A stretch of 64,000 nucleotides of DNA, from assembly GCA_036873135.1 (NCBI GenBank), contig JAPTYO010000005.1, forward strand, positions 17,876,666 through 17,940,665. The letters are read 5' to 3'. This document shows, piece by piece, positions 55,416 to 64,000 of this stretch. A program made the translations under genes and the position numbers. This stretch comes from Clarkia xantiana subsp. parviflora (taxonomy: Eukaryota; Streptophyta; Magnoliopsida; Myrtales; Onagraceae). Within the stretch, counting starts at the first letter, position 1. Each line of letters opens with the position of its first letter. The notes under the pieces were generated by a model. The model did not search any database, was not told where the DNA came from, and saw only the letters and a program-made list of their open reading frames with translations.

Positions 55416-56956
55416 TGTAGAGCCGTTGCAAAGTCCGAGTTTTGGGACACCACCACGAGTATAATACCTGTCATACCAAGCTAAGTGTCAGAACAGGAGC
55501 AATTCCCCGGATAAGCTCGGAAAGAGTCCGACATCGACATATCGACGGCTATGCCGTATAACAATCAACGATCAACAATCAGGACTCGAGGATACCCAAT
55601 AACAACAACGGCCACGTACGAGCACTTTCACGACAACGAAATCGGACAATTTCACCCGGGAAAAAAACCATCTCTCAAGCAAAAGACGATTATACCCCTC
55701 AACAACATCCGACATACAAGCAATTCCGCGACACCAAAATCAAACAAGAAAAATCCAACGGGCAAAAATTATGTCCGAGCAAACAACTATCTACTCAATA
55801 CGGCAATCACGATTCAAGCATTCGGGAAATTATCACAAATCAAGTATAGGCAATCCAAATACGAGCATTAAATATGTTCATGAGACGGAAAAAAGATCGA
55901 ACCTTGGGAAATCCCGAACCGATTTGAAAAATGGGTTCGGAATTCAAGCCTCGTCGACGCCGGAAGAGGGAGTCCACCACGGCCGTCCGCTGATCGACGG
56001 AGCCGCGCGGGAATCGGCCTCGATTGCCCTCGCCTCGACCACCGGGAGCCACGTCGCACCGGGAATCGAGAAAGCCCCGCCAATCCAAGCCGCCGCAGTG
56101 CCTCGCCGGGGAAGCTCGATTCCTCGCTCCCGTCGCGTCGCCTGGCCTCCGTCACCGCTGCTGGTCCCTGCTGCCAGAGTCTCTGCGCCTCGGACCACCT
56201 TGCCTTGCTGACGTCTCACTCGCCTGCCACCCAGAATTTCACCGCCGCACTGGTGCCTTCCTTCGCCGAAAATTGGCCGGCCACACTCTTTAATGGGACT
56301 TAGAGTTTTTCTTGGTCCCCAAGGGTGTGAGGTGAAGAAAAAGATGATGGTGGCTCTAAGTGAGGTAATTCCTTCCTTTAACTTGCAATTAAAAAGGTGT
56401 AGGGTTTTTAGGGAGACCCAATCACCACCATCCATTTAAATTAAAGGAGATCTAAGGGTTAGATAGAAAACTATCATCTCTACCCCTTTTTAACTATGGT
56501 TAGGCATATTTTTATTCAAGTTAACACCCCATAGACATATATCCCAATTTCCCATATTAGAAAATTTTTGGACCCGGTTTAAATATTTTTCACAGACTGG
56601 ATCCACCCCGCATGATCACGTATTAGATACAACGACATGGAATTAAATTGCATCAGTTCATATTCACAATCATGTTGCATCCTCGTGTATGTACATATTT
56701 TTTAAAATTGCATATAGGAAGAGATTGGATTTCTATATATTCCTATTTTTCGGGCACGTGTCTAAGCACGTCCCCTTTTGCTCTAACGTTTACTCTTCCT
56801 CTATCTCGAGAAATAGAGGATAAGCCTCGGAAAGGACGCCTGCAGACAAGCAAAGGATTCTTCAAGAGGTAATAACAAGGTTTCAAATTCTGCGTGTTAT
56901 CCCATCGTAAAATAGAGTCAATCAAGGGTTAAGCCATTGGTTGACTCGGGGGCACG
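55416..56956 (+). other. aORF leader, GC-rich island, 3' spacer and PPT of element C
   Basis: 55430-55510 matches 18200-18290 of D2 (GGACACCACCACGAGTATAA). 55940-56290 is GC-rich, as in D2. 56340-56950 parallels the D2/D spacer (AAAATAGAGTCAATCAAGGG) and ends with the PPT CTCGGGGGCACG. No gene. Confidence 0.6.
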
Positions 56957-57661
56957 TGATGGATATACGCCCAATTTGAACCCGTCTCCCTTCGGATTCT
57001 CTTATTTTGACCACCCCAGTTATGATTGTAAATCAAAACTTTGACCCGAACACTCCACCAGTAGCACGAATGGCCCGGATTGACCAAGGCACTCGTCCGG
57101 GCCCATCCAATAGTCTCACCTAGGTGAGATCGGGTGGGGTGCCCCATCCCTCCTATGAGGGGTTTGGAAAATCCACCCGATCCTAAGCCTTGGTGGTCGG
57201 ATTTCTCGTCCGACCCCTAGGGCCCCGGCATCCTTTTTAGCCGACATACACTTAGCCAATTTTGCCAACATCTCCGTGTTTTAAGGCTTTAATCCTGTTA
57301 TTTTGTATTAATTGAGCACATTTAGGGATTAAAGACGTCATTAAGCCACCTTAATGACACTGTTGCCTATATATACTCTGTAAGTTCCATTCATTCCAAC
57401 AAGTTTACATCTTTGCACGTTTAGCTCTGCCTTCTCTCTAGGACTTTATCTCTCTAGAGAACTCAGACTTACTTAAGCATCGGAGAGGGTTCACCGAGCA
57501 CCCCCCCTCTCCGTGCTCGGTATTTCCCTTCGTGCAGGTCGTCAATAGGCGAAGGAACGGATCAGACCGACAAGCAAAACAGATCAGGAAAAGGAGCGAA
57601 CAACCCGTGAGAAGTGCCACTTGGGTCAGAAAGTCATCAACCCGATGGACACGTCTTAAAA
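56957..57661 (+). repeat. 3' LTR of element C (705 bp)
   Basis: TGATGGATATACGCCC ... CGTCTTAAAA, followed by ATATG. Carries the 24-bp inverted repeat (57336-57359; one mismatch), TATATATA (57368) and R/U5 stem ACCGAGCAC (57493-57501) / GTGCTCGGT (57513-57521) with a C-rich loop. The terminal CA has decayed to AA. Confidence 0.85.
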
Positions 57662-57666
57662 ATATG

Positions 57667-58094
57667 TATATCAAATAAGAAAAAACTTAAAATTAATCAA
57701 CAAATATCAGCAAATAAAAATGATTAGATGTTAAAATTGCAAGTTTTGTATTATATTAGTTATATATACATCTTATGTACAATGTTGATTATTTCACTAC
57801 TAGGAAATATTTTAAATAATAATTAGTATTAAATCTTTTAATTAAATTAATGCATTATTATAAATTAGTTTTCTATACAATAAAACATATTAAATTATCA
57901 AATAATTGTTGCTATAGTTTCATATTAAATCAATTAAGATAAGTTATTTTTTTAAAAAATTATTTGGAATTTTTCTACCTCGCGGTGCACGGAGTTAGTG
58001 GCTAGTTTATATATATATATTATGTATTTGTATCATCATTATGAAAATATTCATGTATATTTATAATTATATATGATGTATTATATAAAGATGA
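57667..58094. other. AT-rich spacer right of element C
   Basis: Continuation of the pre-insertion locus. AT-rich, no ORF. 58022-58110 holds an inner inverted repeat (TGTATTTGTATCATC ... GATGATACAAATACA). CCTCGCGGTGCACGGAGTTA + GTGGCTAG near 57980-58007 resembles a decayed Helitron 3' end but is not convincing. Confidence 0.45.
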
Positions 58095-58440
58095 TACAAA
58101 TACATCAAATATATAATTATAAATATGCATGAATAGTTTCAAATATTATTTATAAAAATGATTCCCATGAGCTTCTAATATTAACTCTTTATATATAAAA
58201 ATAAGTTAAATTTAATACATCGCAAGATATTAATAAGATATTGTTTATCAATAGCCATTTATAACACTTTTTTTTATAAGTGATATTGCTATAGACAATC
58301 GAGACCAAGTAAATAGGGGCTAATCGTTTTTCCATCCATCAGGCAACTCACGTGTTGGAAATATTTGCAATACACGAGGCTCTCTGACTCACCTCACAAA
58401 AGGGGTGGAGCCATATTACCATAGAGTCAGACTCAAAGGA
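58095..58440 (-). repeat. Right arm of the long inverted repeat (partner 6032-6375)
   Basis: Reverse complement begins TCTCCTTTGAGTCTGACTC and follows the left arm for ~340 bp. The first ~75 bp include GAGTCTGACTCTATGG ... GGTGAGTCAGAGAGCC, itself partly self-complementary. Confidence 0.6.
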
Positions 58441-58452
58441 GACCATCGATAT

Positions 58453-59141
58453 TGTTGGGTTCGCTTAACCACTTGGGCTGCTTCGGGCTTTTTCCTTCAC
58501 AAACAGGCTTCTTCCTTCACGATCGGGCTCGAAATATATGTATAAGGACGGAAACGCCGCAATCCTTAATACACAATCACCGAGCTAGACTTCAATCCTC
58601 AACCTTGAACTCTTGATCTCCGGGTCCTGCATGAAGGGCAGTAACCAGCGTGGGAGGGGGGAATGCTGGTTGGGCCTACTCCGACGCTCAAGTTAGCACT
58701 TCTAGAGAGAGAAAGCCTTAGAGAGAAGTCAGAGCATTTCAAGTCCAAAAGTGAGGGAATTGTCCAAATGAGAGACCTAGGCCCCTATTTATAGGGAACG
58801 TAAGGATCCTGCTCAGTTTTGAAGTACTTGATGTCGGTGTGTAAAGAAGACGTATACTGTCATCAAGGCGGACTATGTATGCACCGACTTCCCGCACTTG
58901 GCAAATTAATCAGGGTGAACGTACGAGGTAAAACGGTAATCCGGAACTATCCGGATTGTTTAACAATCCGGGACAGGTCCGGATCGCCTTAGGTCAATCC
59001 GGAAGTCCTTCGGCCCGGGAATTACGCGTATCCCGGACCGTTTTGGACTTGGGTGTCCGCGAAAGGGTTTTTTACGGGTTTCGGGATATTTTACGAGGCC
59101 CAAAATGTAAATACGAACCCGAATTGGACAGATATCTAACA
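58453..59141 (-). repeat. 3' LTR of element G (689 bp)
   Basis: Plus strand TGTTGGGTTCGC ... GATATCTAACA. TATA on the minus strand CCTATAAATAGGG (rc of 58782-58795). R/U5 stem AACCAGC (58643-58649) / GCTGGTT (58665-58671), with a C-rich loop on the minus strand. A different LTR family from A-E, but with the same internal layout. Confidence 0.88.
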
Positions 59142-59155
59142 CCTGCCCCCTAGTC

Positions 59156-60540
59156 AAGTAGTGGTTCAAAACCCGTACTTGACTCTTTTTCAAAGATAAA
59201 ATATTCGTCCAATTTAGGTTCGGTACTGACCTCAGGGGTGGCCTGTTTGTCAATTCGAATGTTGAGATCATAAATCTGACCAACTTTTTATTTTTCCGCC
59301 GTACGCACGTAATCTGTTTACAAGGTTAGCGTAACAGACAATATGCGTATAATGACATGTAAGGTGATAATACCATGGTGTATAAAATAAGCATATAACA
59401 TGTTATCAATATGTACATGATAACATCGTAGTAGACGAGTGACGTAATCATGCAACAATCAAAACACTTAGAGTAATATGGAATTGGAGAACATGTATGT
59501 AATCATGAAGCATGATGTAAATATGAAAAATGATGCAAGCATGTAGTATGATGCAATCATGGAAAATGATGCAAACATTCAATTCATATTTAGATTATAA
59601 AAATAATCACGCGACCATCCTGAGTTCGCATTATGTACGTATAAAAGCGATAACATGCATGACGATCTATGAAGCGTGTTATGCAATACTAGAGAGCATG
59701 TATGTAAAACAAGCATAAGAAAGGTGTAAGCATGCTTTATACATGATACTAAGGACTTGTGTGAAAATAAATATTAGTTTAGTCCTTAGCACATGGTGTA
59801 GGCACTACTAATGAGAATTAGGAGAGAGAATACCATTATCTTACATCCTTAATAGATAAATCCTCAAGAAGCTCTCCATTTTTTATGAAGAGGGAATTCA
59901 TGGGGATGTGAATTTGGAGTAATCACATCACTTTTGACATCGATCAAGATCGAATCCGGGCAAGAAGGGAATCTAGGCGGCGCGTGAAGCAAAGGGGGAC
60001 GGCGCGTGAAGCAAAGGGGGACGGCGCGTGAAGCAATCGGCAGCGGCGCGTGAGGACGGTGGCGGCGGCGCGTGCGGACGGCGGCGGCGCGTGGATCTTC
60101 GGGTGAGGGCGAGTAGTAATTCGAACTTGTTTCGTGTCGGTGAGTCTAATTTCGTACATGGCTAGAGCTTTCGTGACTTCGTTTGGCCTTGATTTAGTCT
60201 TGAAATCATCATGTACCTAGTTATCTTATCATGCATACAAGGTGTTTGATGAAATGCATTAGAATACTTAGCCCCAAATCGGCCAAAATTTACCTAAGTG
60301 CTGAAAATTTTAGAAAAGTGTAAATGAATCGTTATACTTCCCTTACGCATAGCGTTCATTGTCGACATGTTTTCCCATGCCTTAGTCGTTGTTCTAGCAT
60401 GCTCGATATTGATGATTGATAGTTGCACGTGCATGGTCGTCCATGGTTGTATGTTGGTAATGATAGCATAGATGTTGTCATATGAGCTTTACCGATAAGC
60501 GTCGTAGGAATATTCAAGAGGCATTGTGTAGAAGTCGATA
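59156..60540. other. 3' spacer of element G
   Basis: No gene. 59400-59720 is rich in ATGATGCAA/ATCATGCAA motifs. 59975-60095 has short GC-rich direct repeats (GGCGCGTGAAGCAAAGGGGG, then GGCGCGTG units), the counterpart of the GC-rich islands of D2 and C. Confidence 0.55.
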
Positions 60541-60548
60541 GTAGCTAA

Positions 60549-61190
60549 TTGATGTATGCAATCCAGCCTTGTCGACATGTACGTATATACATAGAAACAC
60601 TTAGAAAATATTTTCTCCTTGTCGACATGTATGTTCGTACATGGAAACACTTAGAAAATATTTTTCACTCGTCGACATGCATCCTTGTCGATATGTATGT
60701 ACGTACATGGAAACACTTAGAAAATATTTTCCTCTTCTTGACATGTATGTACGTACATGGAAACACTTAGAAAATATTTTCCTCTTGTCGACATGTATGT
60801 ACGTACATGGAAATACTTAAAAAATATTTTTCACTCGTCGACATGCACCCTTGTCGACATGTATGTACATACATTGAAATACTTAGAAAATATTTTTCAC
60901 TCGTCGACATGCATGTACGTACATGGAAATACTTAGAAAATATTTTTCACTCGTCGACATGCATGTACGTACATGGAAATACTTAGAAAATATTTTTCAC
61001 TTGTCGACATGCACCCTTGTCGACATGTATGTACGTACATGAAAATACTTAGAAAATATTTTTCACTCGTCGCATGCACCCTTGTCGACATGTATGTACG
61101 TACATGGAAATACTTAGAAAATATTTTTCACTCGTCGACATGCACGCTTGTCGACACGTATGTACATACATAGAGCATGCACATTGATTA
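60549..61190. repeat. ~58-90-bp tandem array of element G with internal palindrome
   Basis: About ten units built from TGTCGACATGTATGTACGTA + CATGGAAATACTTAGAAAAT + ATTTTTCACTCG. ATGTATGTACGTACAT is a near-perfect palindrome and TGTCGACA is palindromic. Here the array lies between LTR and aORF, unlike the arrays of A, D, D2 and E. Confidence 0.93.
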
Positions 61191-61266
61191 ACTTGTTACT
61201 TGTAATTTTCAGGATTCCGAGTTACGCAGTCTTCTTTTCAGAGTTAGTCTTCTTGCCGTGGTTATC

Positions 61267-62971
61267 ATGAGTAAGTCTTCTATCCCGGTTCCGCGAGTGA
61301 CATTATGTTCAGATGTTGGAGACGAGCCGGGTATCAACACAGTTGAGTCTCTTAAGGACCCTACGAGGAACGTGAGTTACTTCTTCAACTACATTGATGA
61401 AGATATGTTTGAGCTGTACGCGACTTGCTGTGGACTTGATTGATGTCGGGATTCATATACTTCCTTCTGAAGATTTGGTATGTTGATATCTTTTATAACC
61501 TTTACTATGTTGCAATGTAGGTCGTTTTGATGGAAAAAGCTCGTCCTTTCAGACAGCTAATGATCGTGACAACCTGTCAGTTGGGCGTCGTGCTCGTAAT
61601 GTTGCCCCCACTATTCCTGAAGGCTCCTGACATGATCGTGGCAAAGGAGATAAAAGTGAGACGTCTTCTTGTATCTTTCGCTTGACTTTACTGATTTTTT
61701 CAAGTTTTGTTATATTCACGTTGTCTTTGTTCCTTTAGGTAACTCCGTGCATGTGACTGAGCGCGTTGTTGCGGTACCTGCCACTATTGTTCCTCCCAAG
61801 AGATCTGCCGCAGGGACGTGTGAGTGACCCGAAGCGCTCTAAACCGAGTGCGGCTGTTCCAGCTCCTTCTTGTGATAAAGGGAAGAGAGTTGAGAGTCGC
61901 ACGATAGCGCCTTCTGCCCCCCGGTCGAGGGACCGTCCCGAGGAGGAGCGCTCTTCCCGCCGATGTATGCATTGTTCTACTTGACATACTTCTTATACTT
62001 AGTATATTTTGCTAATGTCTCCTTTGTTTTATGTTTTTCTTATTGTAGCGTGGCCACATATTAAGCGTGATGATTTGATCCTTTCTGACGGGATTGATGT
62101 TTCCGGAGAAAATTGGTCGCCTTTCTCCGCTGGTAATCTTCATTTCCCGAATGACTCCAAACTTAGCACTTCAGGAGTTGGTGTGCGTGTGCTTCAAAGA
62201 TGTGTTCCTCCCGGTGATCATGATGTTAAACCGTCTAATGATGAGGAGGCACAGGCATACGTTGAGAACGGCCTAGCTGAATTTGCACCGGTAGATCTTG
62301 CTTTAACTTTTTGCCTTCTTGTTGTACACATATGCTTTGTTGTTGTTGTTGATCATGATTGCCTTGTTTGTTATACTTAGGCTATTTCAAGGAAGATGAA
62401 CATGTCTTCCTTCGTGTTGGAGCTTGTAAGTGAGAGGAAGGCTGCTATCAAGAAGTGTAGTACAGTTTCCCGCGAGCTTGCACAATCTGAAGAGGAAGTG
62501 CAAAATTTAAACTCCAAGGCTGCCGATATTGATGCGCGTATTGCTGCTCGTCGGTTTCATGCAGAACAACTTGAGGCCGAGATTGCTGCTATCAAGCAGC
62601 AAATTGCGGAGAACAACACTGTTCATGATGCCGCGCTTGCTTCTGTTCGTGACGAGGCACACAGAGCAGGAGTTGAGAAGGGATTGGCTGAGTATCCTAG
62701 TACCCCTGTCTATTCTGCCGCCATCCTTGCTGCTGCTAAAGCGGATCTTGCACCTTTGGTTGATGAGTTTGCCAAAGATTACATTGGCAGAGTTCATGCA
62801 CTTACCCCCGGGTTTCCGTTCGACAAGCTGGGTCCTTATTCTTCTTTTGCTGTTGGCCATGTTGCGGATTTGCAACGTAAAGCAGCTGAAGCGGCTTCTA
62901 TTGCCTTGACCTTTGGATATGACAATGCTGATGTTGAACTTGGTGTTGATTTTCTGGACATGTTGTCTTAG
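61267..62971 (+). CDS. Antisense aORF of element G, partly decayed N-terminus
   Basis: ATG 61267 (MSKSSIPVPRVTLCSDV, like C). The first exon jumps from about residue 40 to the end of the PF04195-like domain (DEDMFELY...; a frame change near 61435), so most of that domain is missing. Later exons: about 61741-61960 (low-complexity, basic, one frame change), 62049-62305 (RDDLILSDGIDVSGENW ... GVGVRVLQRCVPPGD) and 62381-62971 (MSSFVLELVSERKA, long coiled coil, PGFPFDKLGPYSSFAVGHV, stop TAG 62969-62971). The last two exons are uninterrupted. Function unknown. Confidence 0.55.
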
Positions 62972-64000
62972 TCCTTTGGAGATGATGATATGTTTGAGTC
63001 TTTTGCCCAAACCTTTATTTGTGTGTTTGCTTTGTATGGAACTTCGTCCTTTGGACCTGTTTTTCAATAATAAAAATCATGTGATACCTTGTTAGTAATA
63101 TTTCATACCTTGAGTATCCATGTTGTCCGTATGCTTTGGACTTGAGAGATAGGATAGATATCCTTAGATGATGAACATGATGCCTGTAATTGCGACTATA
63201 TGTCGCGCATTGTTGAATGTTATGAGCGCCCCTTTTGGTTGGATTCCAAGGCACGGCAAGATGTGTGCGCTAGGTACTTGCAATGTTGTAAGTGGTAATG
63301 TACTTGGCGCGGGCACTTGGCACTTGGCACTCGGCACTGGCACTTGACATGTAGCAGTGTTGTCTTGACGAAGCAAGACTTTAGTTTATACCGTATCTTA
63401 GTTCCACTCTAAGGCGACGTTGTTGCAAGGTACTTCTTGCTTATTTTGCTGTTTTTTGCATTAAATGCTAAAGAGCAAGATAACGTTATACAAGACTCGA
63501 CTTGTAAGTTTGATGAGTTTTGTACAAGGTTTGCTTAAAAAAGCGTATAACATGAAGCTATCCCTTTTCGGGCCTAAGTCTTCATGGTGTATGAACCCTT
63601 AAGAGAGTGTGCATACTTTTAGAGTGTGGGGTTGTCGTCTAATAAGAGGACTTCCGCCACGATGGGGTGATCGGTCCCATCATTGCATTTGCCGCATCCT
63701 GTTTCAATTCAGGGAATGGCTATGAACATGAGGATTTGCCCGAAGGATTTCACAACATGTCATTCTTTAGAAGTAAACATGAGGTTTGCCCTCTTGGAAA
63801 GGATGTCACAATCATGTTACTTTTGATAGATGTGAACATGGGTATTGTCCTTTTTAGAAGAATATTACACCATGTAACTTTTGGAATATTGCATGATATT
63901 GCTTTTGAATTTGTTGAAGATGCACTTGTTGATGTCGCCTATTATAAGTTGCATGGCGTGATGATTATGAGTAGTATGCTCGTTGTTTTCTACTTGATGT
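62972..64000. other. Region between aORF and gag-pol of element G
   Basis: No gene. GGCACTTGGCACTTGGCACT repeats at 63308-63345. About three 59-bp units (TGAACATGAGGATTTGCCC / TAAACATGAGGTTTGCCC / TGAACATGGGTATTGTCC) at 63722-63880, in the usual array position. Confidence 0.6.

Larger units (their letters stand above)
7150..57661 (+). mobile_element. Element C: degenerate Retand-type Ty3/gypsy element, host of the nested cluster
   Basis: Left LTR 7150-7541, PBS, gag-protease remains to about 11157, then the inserted copia element H (with A and D inside it). C resumes at about 55.2 kb with its antisense aORF start, a GC-rich leader, spacer, PPT (CTCGGGGGCACG) and right LTR 56957-57661. ATATG flanks both ends (7145-7149 and 57662-57666), consistent with a 5-bp target duplication across 50.5 kb. 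RT, RNase H and integrase of C are not found. The duplication is AT-rich, so the pairing rests mainly on the LTR match and orientation. Confidence 0.8.
58453..64000 (-). mobile_element. Element G: 3' part of a Retand-type Ty3/gypsy element
   Basis: On the minus strand, from the right edge leftwards: a ~59-bp tandem array (about 63720-63880), plus-strand aORF (61267-62971), a palindrome-rich tandem array (60549-61190), spacer, PPT (rc of 59142-59155, CTAGGGGGCAGG) and 3' LTR 58453-59141. Gag-pol would lie beyond the window. The left target copy may be GATAT (58448-58452). Confidence 0.85.

Noticed and set aside
56743..56925. Small minus-strand frame near the C 3' LTR as a host peptide gene
   Set aside because: Falls in the spacer shared by D, D2 and C, where the frame is not conserved.
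57662..57700. Helitron or LINE insertion starting right at the end of the C LTR
   Set aside because: ATATG repeats the left flank of C, which explains the junction as a simple target duplication.
57961..58014. Helitron 3' end (hairpin-like CCTCGCGGTGCACGG followed by CTAG and T)
   Set aside because: The hairpin is too degenerate and no 5' TC end or Rep/Hel protein is visible.
1..64000. Host protein-coding, tRNA or rRNA genes
   Set aside because: All coherent protein similarity belongs to retrotransposon Gag, Pol or the antisense aORF; I found no tRNA-like cloverleaf or rRNA sequence by eye, though a tRNAscan run would be needed to be certain.

Overview
This window is a stretch of plant (angiosperm) nuclear DNA made almost entirely of nested LTR retrotransposons. 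I see no convincing host gene, rRNA, tRNA gene or CRISPR array. The plant assignment rests on Ty3/gypsy elements of the Tat lineage, best matched to the Retand type: gag-pol with a second, archaeal-type RNase H, no chromodomain, and an extra ORF (aORF) in antisense between pol and the 3' LTR, next to a tandem-repeat array. There is also a Ty1/copia element primed by initiator tRNA-Met. The species cannot be read from the sequence.

Layout and order of insertion. (1) The oldest layer is an AT-rich locus (about 6032-7149 and 57667-58452) whose two ends carry inverted copies of a ~340 bp repeat. (2) Retand-type element C (7150-57661, + strand) inserted there, with 5-bp target duplication ATATG. 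(3) Copia element H (from 11158 to between 54.1 and 55.2 kb, + strand) inserted into C. (4) Two elements split H. Element D (11560-36531, + strand, duplication CTAAC) lies in the H 5' LTR. Element A (40139-51160, - strand, duplication TCGAC) lies in the H integrase gene. (5) D has itself been invaded or rearranged. It holds a solo LTR of the A/B family (13532-14200, duplication CTTCC) and a head-to-head composite of two Retand-type pieces, D2 (about 14.4-19.9 kb, + strand) and E (19907-28998, - strand), joined LTR to LTR. On the left edge, truncated element B (1-5692, - strand) sits in an inverted LTR fragment (5693-6031). On the right edge, element G (58453 to the window end, - strand) enters with its 3' LTR.

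Coding state. Element A is the only nearly complete young copy: a 1791-codon gag-pol frame, 785-bp LTRs that I find differing at two positions, a PBS and a PPT. Its antisense aORF is broken. E carries an unbroken 1308-codon pol frame but has no gag, and a conserved reverse-transcriptase glycine is changed. B, C, D and H are pseudogenes. The aORFs of A, B, C, D, D2, E and G are related multi-exon genes. In the fullest copies they have a PF04195-like domain (putative gypsy type transposon), a basic linker, a conserved middle module and a coiled coil with a conserved C-terminal motif. In A and E they have their own TATA box facing away from the LTR promoter.

How the parts would work together. 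The LTR promoter transcribes gag-pol towards the tandem repeats, and a second promoter near the 3' LTR transcribes the aORF towards them from the other side, so the array is where convergent transcripts would meet. Across the Retand-type LTRs the R/U5 region keeps a stem-loop whose arms change together between families, and C, D and E also share a 24-bp inverted repeat just upstream of the TATA box. These two elements, the antisense aORF module and the gag-less E element are the most interesting things here.
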